The notes under the pieces: model-generated
What the model was told of the DNA's origin: nothing
The model's database searches: none
Seen by the model: only the letters and a program-made list of their open reading frames with translations
Assembly (NCBI GenBank): GCA_017445755.1
Contig: JAFSSE010000035.1
Coordinates: 1-64,000, forward strand
DNA from: Bacteroidales bacterium
GTDB taxonomy: Bacteria > Bacteroidota > Bacteroidia > Bacteroidales > UBA932
Length of the DNA: 64,000 nt
Reading direction: 5' to 3'
Position numbers and translations under genes: made by a program
In this document: piece by piece, positions 35,333 through 45,800 of the stretch
How the letters are laid out: every line of letters starts with the position of its first letter
Position numbering within the stretch: the first letter of the stretch is position 1

Positions 35333-36238
35333 ATGGATATAAAGAAAATATGGGCTGTTTTGAGGGACTATTTCCTCATTTCCGTAGGAGTTTTCGTCTA
35401 TGTGGTTTCATGGACCTCGTTCCTGATTCCTAACGGGATTGCGAGCGGCGGGCTGACGGGACTGTGCACGATTATCGAGATGGGGACCGGGATTCCGGTT
35501 GCATGGACCTATGTCTCCATCAATGCCCTTCTTATTATAGTCGGGTCCCTTATTTTGGGCAAGGGGTTTGGTTTCAGGACCATTTATGCAATTCTCCTTG
35601 CGACTGTCCTTTTCAGGGTAATGCCGGGGGTGGACAGTATCCTTTGCCTGCCGGACCATCCGCTCTATATCAGCGAGAAGGTTCTTATCCCGCTTATAGG
35701 AGGACTTATAGAGGCGTTCGGCATCTCCCTTATCATGGACCGGGGCGGCAGTACAGGGGGAACGGATATCCTTGCCCTTGTCGTCAATAAGTTCTATCCG
35801 GTATCCCTCGGCCAGGTTTTCATTGTTTTCGACCTCGTTATCATTGCTTCGATCCTCATGATCCCCGGAAAGACGCTTCAGGACATGATTTACGGGTACA
35901 TCGCGATGTTTGCCTTCTCCTTTGGTATCGACTGGATACTGACAGGCCGGAAATCGACGGTCCAGCTTTTTATCTTCTCCGACCACTACAATGAGATTGC
36001 CGATTATATAATCAATGTCCTTGACCGTGGTGTTACCGCCCTGAATGCTGTCGGCTGGTATACCCAGGCGGACCGGAAAGTCCTTCTCGTCCTTGTCAGA
36101 AGGACCCAGCTCCATGAACTCAAGCGGGCGGTAAAAGCCGTGGATCCCAAGGCCTTCATGTCGGTAACTCCTGCGAGCGGCGTTTTCGGAGAGGGCTTCG
36201 AAGAGATAAAGACAGGTCTGAACAGAAAAAAGAAGTGA
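35333..36238 (+). CDS. YitT-family membrane protein (first copy)
   Basis: A 301-residue protein with five or six membrane helices in the first 200 residues and a C-terminal cytoplasmic DUF2179 domain (about 215-295, with FIFSDHYNEIADYII and DRGVTALNAVGWYTQADRKVLLV). Conserved family segments GIASGGLTGLCTI and DRGGSTGGTDILALV are present. Function is unknown for the family; a transporter is often suggested. It starts 6 bases after leuS and 1 base before its paralogue. Confidence 0.87.
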   Translation: MDIKKIWAVLRDYFLISVGVFVYVVSWTSFLIPNGIASGGLTGLCTIIEMGTGIPVAWTYVSINALLIIVGSLILGKGFGFRTIYAILLATVLFRVMPGVDSILCLPDHPLYISEKVLIPLIGGLIEAFGISLIMDRGGSTGGTDILALVVNKFYPVSLGQVFIVFDLVIIASILMIPGKTLQDMIYGYIAMFAFSFGIDWILTGRKSTVQLFIFSDHYNEIADYIINVLDRGVTALNAVGWYTQADRKVLLVLVRRTQLHELKRAVKAVDPKAFMSVTPASGVFGEGFEEIKTGLNRKKK

Positions 36239-36239
36239 T

Positions 36240-37202
36240 ATGCCTACTTTGAAAAAGAACATCTGGACCATCTTCAAGGAATGGTCCCTGATTACCCTCG
36301 GTATTATTATTTATACCGTCGGATGGTCCGTATTCCTGGTTCCGAACAACCTGGTCGGCGGGGGAGTGACCGGTATCAGCTCCATCATACAGTATGCGAC
36401 TGGAGGCGTAATCAAGATCGGTTATTCCTATTTCGTGCTGAACGCCCTTCTTCTGGTGGCCGCTTTCTTTATCCTCGGAAGCAGTTTCGGCGGGAAGACC
36501 ATTTATGCCATTGTGCTGGCTTCTTTCGGGCTGACCTTCTTCCAGGGTGTGATTCCCCATGAAATCATCGATACGCTGGCCCTGCAGAACGGGAAGCTGA
36601 TGTCCACCCTGATGGGCGGAATCATGGCCGGAATAGGCATCGGCATGTCAATATCCAACGGGGGAAGCACGGGAGGCACGGATATCATAGCGATTATCTA
36701 TACCAAGTACCGGAATGTCTCTCCGGGTAAGGTTATCCTCTTCCTGGACGTGATTATAATCTGCTCCTCCTTCTTCATCCCCTCGGTTGTGACGGAGACC
36801 GCTGCGGACGGCACCGTGACTACTTACCTTATGCCCTGGGCGGAGAAGTTCACGACTGTCGTTTACGGTCTTATCCTTGTGACTGTCAACAGTTTTGTCC
36901 TTGACCTTTATATCAATGGCTCGCAGCAGAGCGTCCAGCTTTTCATCCTTTCGAAAAAGCATGAGCAGATCGCAGATGCCATTACCCAGGAGCTCCACCG
37001 CGGAGTCACCGTACTCGAGGGCAAGGGCTGGTATACCAAGGAACAGACAGAGGTACTGATGGTCCTTACCCGGAAAACTGACCTCAACCTGCTGCTCCGC
37101 TATATAAAGGCGATTGACTCGGAGGCCTTCCTTTCTGTTTCCTCGGTTTCCGGGGTTTACGGAAAGGGCTTCCAGCAGATCAAGGGTTCGTCGAAAAAGT
37201 AA
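36240..37202 (+). CDS. YitT-family membrane protein (second copy)
   Basis: A 320-residue paralogue of the preceding protein with the same plan: membrane helices to about residue 215, then a DUF2179 domain (about 225-310, HRGVTVLEGKGWYTKEQTEVLMVL). NLVGGGVTGISSI and SNGGSTGGTDIIAI match the family motifs. It carries an extra loop around residues 183-200. The pair is probably an old tandem duplication and may form a heteromer. A strong terminator follows 27 bases after the stop. Confidence 0.87.
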   Translation: MPTLKKNIWTIFKEWSLITLGIIIYTVGWSVFLVPNNLVGGGVTGISSIIQYATGGVIKIGYSYFVLNALLLVAAFFILGSSFGGKTIYAIVLASFGLTFFQGVIPHEIIDTLALQNGKLMSTLMGGIMAGIGIGMSISNGGSTGGTDIIAIIYTKYRNVSPGKVILFLDVIIICSSFFIPSVVTETAADGTVTTYLMPWAEKFTTVVYGLILVTVNSFVLDLYINGSQQSVQLFILSKKHEQIADAITQELHRGVTVLEGKGWYTKEQTEVLMVLTRKTDLNLLLRYIKAIDSEAFLSVSSVSGVYGKGFQQIKGSSKK

Positions 37203-37229
37203 AACCACTCTAAAAACCATTTATTTACA

Positions 37230-37260
37230 CCTCCTGAAACCAAGGTTTCGGGAGGTTTTT
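37230..37260 (+). terminator. terminator of the SPOR-leuS-yitT operon
   Basis: CCTCCTGAAACC (37230-37241) pairs with GGTTTCGGGAGG (37244-37255), with one U-G pair, followed by at least five T (37256-37260). Confidence 0.88.
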
Positions 37261-37263
37261 CCA

Positions 37264-37271
37264 TATCTTTG
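37264..37271 (+). promoter_or_regulatory. -7 box of the AraC-type gene
   Basis: TATCTTTG, a perfect TAnnTTTG, lies directly after the T-run of the terminator and 22 bases before the start codon. No -33 box is evident because that zone is the terminator stem. Confidence 0.5.
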
Positions 37272-37293
37272 TCATAGTTGAAACGCTAAAACT

Positions 37294-38301
37294 ATGAACT
37301 TACTGATTCTCCTTTTCGCAGCCGCTTTACTTCTTGTGGGAACGGTTCTTATCCTTTCCCTCCACCTGAGACGTTTTTCTTTCCGTATCCTTATTCCGCC
37401 TCTTATACTGACAGCGGTGTCTGCGCTCCTTCTGATCATCCCCTGTCCGCTTACCTTCTCCGGGGCGGCCCTGCTTCTGCTTTACCCCTCCGCCTCGCTT
37501 ATTCTACTCTCGGACGGAAAGAAGGGGTCTTCCAGCGGGATTATTCCATATCTTCCGGCTCTTTCCTCATCCGCTGTTTATCTTGATCCGTCTGGAAGGT
37601 GGACGGCTCTTATACCGTCTTTCTTTATCCTCTTCTCCCGGCTGATCCCGGCCCTTCGGCTCCTTAGGAACGTTCCCGAATCGGATCCCGGCATCGACTT
37701 TTACCGATTCTCATTGTTTTACGCGAGGGATATTGAGGAGCTTTCCTGGTTTTTTTTCCTCCTTCTTTCCCTTTCCGGCGGGGGAGCCGTGGCCTTCACG
37801 CTTTCCTTTCTACTGGATATCTATCTGATTTTCCATCTCTCATACGGTTCCCCTTTTTTCTTTTCTCCTGCCCTTGACGGGAAGATTCACATGGCAACGA
37901 AAAACTCGCAGGAAGTATCTTCCGGGAAGGTTGACAGTGAAGAGTCGGGGCGTCTTCTTTATATCAGATGCCGGAAATACATGGAGGAAAAGAGGCCCTT
38001 TCTTGTCGAAAGTTTCTGCCTTCGGGACCTTGCCTCAGCCCTTGCGACAAATACCGGCTATCTTTCCAGGGTCATAAACCGGGAGACCGGGCTGAACTTC
38101 CGGCGCTTTGTAAACGGCTACCGGGTAAAGTACTCCATGGACCTTTTCCGCCGCTCTCCCGGCATTCCGGTCACGGAGCTTGCATCCCTTTCCGGCTTTG
38201 CCACGTCTTCGACCTACTATACCGCCTTCCAGCAGCTTTGCCATGAGTCTCCCGGCTCCTGGTGCCGCCGCGAACGGTACCGTCTGCTGGGGAGCGAATA
38301 A
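37294..38301 (+). CDS. membrane-anchored AraC-family regulator
   Basis: A 335-residue protein. The first 200 residues are strongly hydrophobic with about six membrane helices. A short linker leads to a C-terminal AraC/XylS DNA-binding domain (about 230-332) with two helix-turn-helix units (FCLRDLASALATNTGYLSRVI and IPVTELASLSGFATSSTYYTAF). Such proteins transduce a membrane signal straight to DNA. It is the nearest regulator to the FN3/GLUG and SusC genes, convergent with the first, so it is a candidate regulator of them, from position only. Confidence 0.82.
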   Translation: MNLLILLFAAALLLVGTVLILSLHLRRFSFRILIPPLILTAVSALLLIIPCPLTFSGAALLLLYPSASLILLSDGKKGSSSGIIPYLPALSSSAVYLDPSGRWTALIPSFFILFSRLIPALRLLRNVPESDPGIDFYRFSLFYARDIEELSWFFFLLLSLSGGGAVAFTLSFLLDIYLIFHLSYGSPFFFSPALDGKIHMATKNSQEVSSGKVDSEESGRLLYIRCRKYMEEKRPFLVESFCLRDLASALATNTGYLSRVINRETGLNFRRFVNGYRVKYSMDLFRRSPGIPVTELASLSGFATSSTYYTAFQQLCHESPGSWCRRERYRLLGSE

Positions 38302-38332
38302 AAAAGGAGGCCGACCCAAGAAGTCGGCCTCC
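38299..38332 (-). terminator. terminator of the FN3/GLUG lipoprotein gene
   Basis: GGAGGCCGAC (38306-38315) pairs perfectly with GTCGGCCTCC (38323-38332), with a 7-base loop. On the minus strand a T-rich run follows (complement of 38299-38305), and it overlaps the araC-type stop codon. Confidence 0.88.
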
Positions 38333-38350
38333 AGATGATCAAAGTATCGT

Positions 38351-41300
38351 TTATTCGGTCACGATGAGAATATCATCGAGATGGAAACGATGTGAGCCGT
38401 GAGCCGTGTCCGTGTCGGCTATGATCTTTACCTTATCCGTGGAGAGAAGCTGGACGCCGGTAGCCTTGGCCTCTTTCCATGAGTAGTTGTAGGAATCATT
38501 GTCGGTCAGGACGGAGAAGCCCTCGAGAACCTTGGTTTCCGTAGCGTCTGCGTGGACGACAACGATGTTGATCTTAGCCGTGGATGCTGTTCCATCGGAA
38601 CGGGGGCATACCTTTGCTGTAATCGTACATGCAGTAGGAGTCGTCGCATTCAGTTTTCCGGTGCCGAGTTCGGCGGTCTGCATGTAACCGATAACAGTTC
38701 CGCTGCCGACCTTGACATAACCGGTATGCATTTCTACACCTGCCTGAGAATACCCATAAGCGGAGCATTCCGGATCAGCGAGGGCGTATGTGAAGATAGC
38801 CGAACTTCTGGTCGCAGTTCCGGCAGCGATTATGGCGGAGTGGTCCGCATCCCAGATCCATTCCGTAGAAACCGGCCAGTCGGTGCTGTTGCAAACGTCG
38901 GCTGTCTTGGACATCAGGGACGTTGCCATGTTACGACAGTCACCGGCCCAGAAGAAGTCGTCGAAGCCCTGGAAGAGTACCTCGTTGGCGCCTGCTACAT
39001 GTTTTGCAGCCGTAGTGACGTCGAAGGCCGTGAAGTTCTCGTCGCCGTTTTCCTTGACAAGCAGTTTATATGCCGTCCCCGGCTGGAGACCCGGATACTG
39101 GAAGCGGGCGGGAAGCCGTGTGGATGTTCCGGTCGGAATTGTTGAATTGCCGACGGTAAAGGCATAGTTGCCGCCAATGCGGTTTCCGCTTGCGTCTGCG
39201 AGGGCCACCTCATACTTGTGGCTGGCATTTATATCTGTCCAGCCGAGAACGACATCGGTCGGGCTGAGAGCGACAACCGTAATCTCCGCAGTTTTGGCGC
39301 TGACTGCCGCAGAAAGATCTGACGCTTCTACGGTCGGGTCGGCGGAAATTGCCTTGACCTGGAGCGAGTAGCTTTCGTTGGTCTTGAGTCCGCTTACGAG
39401 GAGGACAGTATTTGCGTCCGCAGCAGCAGAGGTTACAGAGCTTGTGAGTTTGGTACTTCCGTTATATACTTCGAAGGAATCTGCTCCGCTAATAGCCGGG
39501 AAGGTCAGGGTGACAGCTTCGAACTTAGGAGCTGCGACGATGTCCGCCGGGGTGGCCACTTTCTTGAGTTCGGTGGTGGAAACCGCATCTCCGGCTGACC
39601 AGTCGGAGGCGTTTCCTCCGGCACCAAGGGTCTTAACGTAAACCACATAGGCAGTCTCCGGATCGAGACCTGTTATGGTATAGCTTGTTTCGGTGGTGCT
39701 TTCGACAGCTACTTTAATATCGCTGTCAGCGGCCTTCTTGTAACCTACGCTGTATCCGGTCGCGTTGGCGGCAGCACTCCATTTGAGGGCTATTTCCGTT
39801 GCGGCGGGCGTAATCTCAGAGATAGCCGGAGCTGACAGGTTCACCTCGGGAAGGGTTTCGCCGCTCTTCTCCTCGGAATAGCCGGAACCAGTGGAGGCAT
39901 AGGCCTTTACGCGGAACTTGTAGGAGGCGCCGTGGTCGAGGCCGTAAATATCATAAGAGGTATTCTCGGTCTTCGGGCACGGTGTCCAGTTTTCGCCGGA
40001 CTTCTGGTACTCGACGACATACCACTCGGCGCCGTTGACGGCATCCCAGGATACGGTCGTGTAGTTGTAGAAGACGGCAACGGTTACGTTCGAAGGAGCG
40101 TCAAGGGCCGGGGTCTCGGCTTCTCCGCCGCCTTCGGACTCATACGGAGTCGGGTCGAAGCTGGCGTAGATTTCGTGGATGGCCGCAGAATTGTTCGATC
40201 CTGCAAGGTAGTTGCTGAAGTTGCCAGCGGTGAGCTTGGTTCCGTTGTATACACCTGTTACAAGGACGGGATCGCCCTCCTTACCGACTGTGACGGCGGC
40301 GCTGGTTCCGTTCCAGTAACCGACGAGCATACCGACGATGGTCTGGTCTGTGTCGACGGAGGAAACGGTGCAGGCGACGGAGCTGCCTCCGGTCCAGTCA
40401 CCGGTTCCGGCGCTGTTACCGACGTTACCGATAAGGCCGCCGACATAGATTCCGCTGGCGCGGGAGATTACATCTCCTTCATTGCGGACTCCAGTAATCT
40501 TCAGACCGTTGGAGGAGAATCCGGAGATACCCCCAATGGCACAGGTCGTACCGTTGTTGGCAGTGATAGCACCGGTATTCTTGCAGTTGGAGATTGCTCC
40601 GGAACCGCCGTGGATACCGCCGCAGCGGACCTTTCCGGGTCCGATGAGGGTGATGTCGCCGTTGTTGGTACAGTTAGTGGTCTTGTTGGAACGGGAACCT
40701 TCCTTGCCAGGCCAGCCGACGATACCGCCGATGGCGGAGTTGGACTGGGCGGAAGCGATGTCGGCTGTGATGTTACCGTTGTTGATACAGCCGTCGTAGC
40801 TGGTAAGGTTCTGGTCGGCACTGGCGAAATAGTCGCCGCCGCCGATACCGCCGGCGCAGATGATGTGCTCATGGCCTGAACCGGTGAGGGCGTTCCCGGA
40901 GGTGGTCTTCAGGTTGAGGGTGAGAGCGCCGTTGTTGGTGCAGTCCTTGACGAGTCCGTAAGGGTTCGCAACGATACCGCCGACCTGGGTCCTGTTGTAG
41001 TTGGCGGAGGTGTACTTGTCAATGCCGCTGAGGTCATAGGTGATAGGGCCGTCATTGGTGCAGTTTGTAATCGCGAAGGCATCGGTGTTACCGAAACCGG
41101 CGATACCGGCCACTGCCGGGGTTGCGCTGGAAGTGCCGAAAAGCGTACACTTGCCATTCGGGGTTAATGCCGTAACGCTTACGGCTCCCTTGTTGTCAGA
41201 GTTGGTGACGGGGCCTTCAAGGTATCCTACGATACCGGCGACGGAAACAGCGTAAATGGTGCTGGATGCCTTGAGGGCGACGGCGCCTTCATTATGAACG

Positions 41301-42589
41301 TCGGTAAGGGTACCGGTGGAGTGGGCGGTGATACCGCCAACAACTACCGGAATCTCCAGTGCTGCGGAAGCAGTAGCAGTAACATTGCCCAGGTTGGTGA
41401 CGCCGGTGACAGTGCCGGAGTTCTCGGCCACTATACCGGCGAGGAGCATGGTGTTGGCCGAGGTGACGGTATAGTTGATGGTGACCTTGGAGGTGACATC
41501 CTGGATGGTACCCTTGTTGGAGAGGGCGATAGCCGCTACGTTGTCGTCGGAGGAAGCGATTTCTCCCTCGGCGGTGAAGTTCTTCAGGACACCGGTCGTC
41601 TCGATTTCATAGAACAGGGGGGAGGAAACGCCCTTGATGGTGTGTCCCTTTCCGTCGAAGGTACCGATCATGGATTCATCCATGGCGGTATAGCTGATAC
41701 CGGTAAGGTCGATATCGGCGGTGATGGAGAATACATCGGAGCTGCCGACTTCGACGACACCGCCTTCCAGCCAGTCTACCAGTTCCTGGGCCGTACCCAT
41801 TTCCTTCTTGAAGGAACCGGGAGCGCGGGTGGAAACGGTCTGGGTGGTGCAGTAGTCGGAGTTGCCGTTGGAGTAGGTCGCCAGGGCGCGTACGTCATAG
41901 GAGGTGTCGGAGGTGAGTCCGTTGATTTTGTAAACGGTGGCCTCTCCGGCGTTCACGGTCGCACTTTCCCAGGAGGATGCGCTGGAGGCCTTGTACTCGA
42001 TCTGGTAGGAGAGGGCTCCGGGAATCTCGTCCCACTTGACGATGAGTCCGGTTGATGTGCCGGTTACTTTATAGAGGTACGGGTCTTCGAGACCTTCGGT
42101 CACGGTGCCGCGGCCGACCTTATAGTAAGCGATGTTCCCGTTTGCGTCGGTGAGCCATGTCCAGTCGGAGTAGACGGACATGGGATAGTTGACGCGGACG
42201 CGGATGTAATACTTGCTGCCGACTTTCTGGCCGTCGATTGTGGCGCTATAGTCGGTTGCGGTGGCGTTGCCGTTCTCGTCCCGGGTGACATCCACTGTCT
42301 TTGCGATAGTGGCGTCGTACATGTCCGGCTTAAGAAGTTTGCCATCCGTGGTGTCCTTGTTCTCGAGGAACTGGACGGTAAACGAGGCCGCTCCTGCGTT
42401 GACCGCCGAAGAGGCGGACCAGGAGAGGGTCACGGATTTGCTGGCGTGGGTGACTTCACCGAGAACGAGGTTGGTGATACCGGGCTTGTTCCCGTCAATC
42501 CCAACCTCCAGCGTGTCTTGGGTACACGCGGAGAAGAAGAGGAGAGCGGACAGGGAAAGAGCCGTCGCCAGGAATTTGATTGATTTCAT
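38351..42589 (-). CDS. giant FN3/GLUG-repeat surface lipoprotein
   Basis: A 1412-residue lipoprotein (LLFFSACT, lipid Cys 22). Order: Ig/FN3-like domains (about 34-140 and 168-258), a long region of GLUG-type repeats (about 262-825, recurring GGI.G...G.I..C.N.G.I units), four FN3-like domains (about 838-920, 925-1010, 1015-1105 and 1108-1185) and a C-terminal jelly-roll-like domain (about 1190-1412) ending HRFHLDDILIV. That last domain resembles residues about 255-490 of the second phosphoesterase. No catalytic motif is seen. It is probably an adhesin or glycan-binding protein, divergent from susC. Confidence 0.82.
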   Translation of the reverse strand: MKSIKFLATALSLSALLFFSACTQDTLEVGIDGNKPGITNLVLGEVTHASKSVTLSWSASSAVNAGAASFTVQFLENKDTTDGKLLKPDMYDATIAKTVDVTRDENGNATATDYSATIDGQKVGSKYYIRVRVNYPMSVYSDWTWLTDANGNIAYYKVGRGTVTEGLEDPYLYKVTGTSTGLIVKWDEIPGALSYQIEYKASSASSWESATVNAGEATVYKINGLTSDTSYDVRALATYSNGNSDYCTTQTVSTRAPGSFKKEMGTAQELVDWLEGGVVEVGSSDVFSITADIDLTGISYTAMDESMIGTFDGKGHTIKGVSSPLFYEIETTGVLKNFTAEGEIASSDDNVAAIALSNKGTIQDVTSKVTINYTVTSANTMLLAGIVAENSGTVTGVTNLGNVTATASAALEIPVVVGGITAHSTGTLTDVHNEGAVALKASSTIYAVSVAGIVGYLEGPVTNSDNKGAVSVTALTPNGKCTLFGTSSATPAVAGIAGFGNTDAFAITNCTNDGPITYDLSGIDKYTSANYNRTQVGGIVANPYGLVKDCTNNGALTLNLKTTSGNALTGSGHEHIICAGGIGGGDYFASADQNLTSYDGCINNGNITADIASAQSNSAIGGIVGWPGKEGSRSNKTTNCTNNGDITLIGPGKVRCGGIHGGSGAISNCKNTGAITANNGTTCAIGGISGFSSNGLKITGVRNEGDVISRASGIYVGGLIGNVGNSAGTGDWTGGSSVACTVSSVDTDQTIVGMLVGYWNGTSAAVTVGKEGDPVLVTGVYNGTKLTAGNFSNYLAGSNNSAAIHEIYASFDPTPYESEGGGEAETPALDAPSNVTVAVFYNYTTVSWDAVNGAEWYVVEYQKSGENWTPCPKTENTSYDIYGLDHGASYKFRVKAYASTGSGYSEEKSGETLPEVNLSAPAISEITPAATEIALKWSAAANATGYSVGYKKAADSDIKVAVESTTETSYTITGLDPETAYVVYVKTLGAGGNASDWSAGDAVSTTELKKVATPADIVAAPKFEAVTLTFPAISGADSFEVYNGSTKLTSSVTSAAADANTVLLVSGLKTNESYSLQVKAISADPTVEASDLSAAVSAKTAEITVVALSPTDVVLGWTDINASHKYEVALADASGNRIGGNYAFTVGNSTIPTGTSTRLPARFQYPGLQPGTAYKLLVKENGDENFTAFDVTTAAKHVAGANEVLFQGFDDFFWAGDCRNMATSLMSKTADVCNSTDWPVSTEWIWDADHSAIIAAGTATRSSAIFTYALADPECSAYGYSQAGVEMHTGYVKVGSGTVIGYMQTAELGTGKLNATTPTACTITAKVCPRSDGTASTAKINIVVVHADATETKVLEGFSVLTDNDSYNYSWKEAKATGVQLLSTDKVKIIADTDTAHGSHRFHLDDILIVTE

Positions 42590-42895
42590 ACTCGTTGATT
42601 GCTTTGGTTAAAACAATAAATTTAAACGGTCCGTTTTTGTGGAACGTCCCCTGACAATCAATCTGTTATTTCCGGCTGCCCGGCTTGCAGGTACAAAGGT
42701 AAAAAAAATTTGAAAATAATGTATACTTTGATTAAAAATAATGTAAATTTGTCCGGTAAAACACAATGCGATAATTAAATTTTTTAAAAATAATAACTAA
42801 TTAACTAAAAACATCCCTGAAATCTGTCTGGTTTTCGCTTTTTGACTTAGTCCCGGCTTGCGGCAATGTTTATTTAAAACGTTAAGGACCAAGTT
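42590..42895. promoter_or_regulatory. 306-base divergent control region of the Sus-like locus
   Basis: No gene is seen here. The minus strand has a perfect -7 box TACCTTTG (CAAAGGTA at 42694-42701), giving the FN3/GLUG gene a leader of about 100 bases. In that leader AAACGG-T-CCGTTT (42624-42636) is a 13-base inverted repeat, a possible operator. The plus strand has TAAATTTG (42744-42751), giving susC a leader of about 140 bases. The centre is very A/T-rich (about 42700-42815), unlike its surroundings. Long susC leaders in this phylum are known targets of regulation. Confidence 0.55.
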
Positions 42896-45800
42896 ATGAA
42901 AATCAAGATTTTCTCCTGTGCAGCGGCGCTCGTCGGTTTCCTGATGGGGGTTTCTGTTTTTGCACAGAACGTGACGGTCACCGGTACGGTTTATGACGCA
43001 GCGACGAATGAACCGGTTCCAGGGGCGGCCGTCATGGTTAAGGGCACCACTACCGGTGACGTGACCGGGGCAAGCGGTACTTACTCGCTAAGGGCTCCGA
43101 AAGACGGTATTCTTGTGTGCCAGTTCTTTGGGTACAAGACAATTGAGGTGGCCATTGACGGCAGGACCCGCGTAGACTTCTCCCTTGAGGAGGATGCGAC
43201 AGTCCTCGATGCGACTGTCGTTGTCGGTTACGGTACCCTGAAGAAGAGCCAGCTTGTCGGTTCGGTCGAGAACCTCGACGGTGACGTCATCGCAGACCGC
43301 CCGAACAGCAACATCACCCGTTCCCTCCAGGGCCAGATCCCCGGCCTGAACATTATCCAGACTGACGGTAAGGCCAGCCACTCCGGAAGTGTCTACATCC
43401 GTGGCAACAAGACTTCCTACAACACGCGTGCAAGTGCGACGAGCGCTTCCGGTTCCGGTCACAGCATCGGTAACGGAGGTTCCGCCCTCGTCCTCATCGA
43501 CGGTGTGGAAGGATCCCTCGGCCAGGTAAACCCCAGCGACGTCGAGACGGTTTCCGTCCTTAAGGACGCCTCCTCCGCCGCCATCTACGGTGCTAAGGCC
43601 GCCTACGGCGTTATCCTCATTACTACCAAGGAAGCCAAGGACGAGAAGATTTCCGTTACCTACAGCGGTTCCTACTCCATCAACGAGCGTCTCATCAAGT
43701 GGGAGGACAACATCGTCAGCGACGGTCTCGAGTGGCTCGAGGCCTTCTATGAGTTCTATGCCGCCGACGCGGCCGTTCCGGGCGCTTCCGGAAAGGTTCC
43801 GACGACTATCAACACCCAGAGCGTCGCCATGTCCGGCATGACCTATCTCGACTCTTACAGGGCAATCGCCGCCGCCCGTGCAGAAGGTATGGAATACAAT
43901 GAATACGGTGTTCTTCCCGACGACCCGACGGGTTATTCCCTCGGCAGCGGCGGTCAGTTCCTCTACTATGGCAATACGAACTGGCTCAGCTATTTCTACA
44001 AGAGACAGTACGCTTCCCAGACCCATGACATCAGCGTCCGCGGATCCAGCAAGAAGGTCAACTTCTCCCTTACCGGCCGTTACTACGGCCAGGACGGTAT
44101 CTATAAGATGGGCGACGAGTCCTACAACACCTATAATCTCCGCGCCAAGGCAAAGGTGAAGATTAACAAGTGGCTCTCCATCGACAACAATACCTCCCTC
44201 TACCGCAGCATCCAGACACAGCCGATGTTCACGACCGGCTCCCTGGTCGCCCACCAGATCGACCAGCACGGCCAGCCGGTTCTCGTCCCTTACAACCCGG
44301 ACGGAACCTATGCCCTCGCCGCCAACAAGACTTCCTTCGCCTCCTTTATAGAAGGAAATACCGGCCAGGACGATTCCAACCTTACCGTTACCACAACGAC
44401 CGGAATCAACCTCGACATCGTAAAGGATGTCCTGAAGATCCGCGGCGACTTCGGCTACCGTGCAATCCGCCGCTGGAGGGAACGCTACCGTGCCCCTCTG
44501 GCATTCTACAGCGCTCCCGGGAAGGCCACCGACTATGTTACGCAGGAGTCCTCCTACAAGTCCCGCTGGACCTATGATACGGATCAGATCCAGGCGAACC
44601 TCGTCCTCACGTGGACCCCGAAGCTCGGGCCGAACCACGAACTCAACGTCGTTGCCGGTTCCAACCTCGAGGACTACAGGTACAACCGCTTCTACATCCA
44701 GAGGAAGGGTATGCTCTTCCCTGCGATGTACTCTTCCTACGAGCTCTTCGACGGAACAGAGATCAAGGTTGAGCAGAATGACAGCAGCTACGGTATCCTC
44801 GGCTTCTTCGGCCGTGCCAACTATACCCTCCTGAAGCGCTACATCTTTGAAGTCTCCGCACGTTATGACGGATCCTCCAAGTTCCCGACCTCCCAGCAGT
44901 GGGGCTTCTTCCCTTCGGCTTCCGCCGGATGGCGCCTTTCCGAGGAACCCTTCATGGAGTGGTCACGCACCTGGCTCGACAACCTGAAGATCCGTGCGAA
45001 CTACGGTTCACTCGGTAACGGTACCGTCAGCCCGTACACCTTCCTCGAGACGATGGGTATCAGCAAGACCGACATCGTTATCGGCGGCGTGAAGGCCAAC
45101 TACACGAGCCAGCCGACCCCGATCCCTTCATCCCTTACCTGGGAAACGGTTACGACCTATGACCTCGGTATGGATATGGACATCCTCCACAGCCGGCTCT
45201 CATTCTCCGGTGACATCTATCGCCGGAATACGACCGACCTGATTACCTCAGGCCCTGAAATCCCGGCCATATACGGTTCCACGTCCTCGCCTATCGGAAA
45301 CTATGCCGCACTCCGCACCGACGGCTGGGAACTCACCCTCTCCTGGAGGGATCAGTTCAAGCTTGCCGGAAAAGACTTCCAGTACAGCATCAAGGGCAGT
45401 CTCTGGGACAGCCGTACCTGGGTGACCAAGTATGAGACGACGACCCACACTGTCAACAACTACTATGAAGGCAAGGAGATCGGTGAAATCTGGGGCTTCC
45501 GCACCGCAGGTATCTTCCGTGACAACGAGGAGGCCAACAACTGGGCTACCGATACCATGCATAAGAACGGTTCCAACTTCCGCGCCTATGCCGGTGACCT
45601 CAAGTTCGTCGACCTCGACGGTGACGGCGACATCAACTATGGCAACTATACCGTGGAAGATCCCGGCGACCTTACCGTAATCGGTAACATTACTCCCCGC
45701 TACCAGTTCGGCCTCAACCTTGACTTCAAGTGGAACGGTCTCGGACTCAGCATGTTCTTCCAGGGCGTCGGAAAGAGGGATTGGTATCCTACGGTTGAAA

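Noticed and set aside
40500-41450. Repetitive pattern in the FN3/GLUG gene resembling an array
   Set aside because: The repeats are coding, imperfect and of variable spacing, from GLUG-type protein repeats; no CRISPR repeat-spacer structure or cas gene is present.
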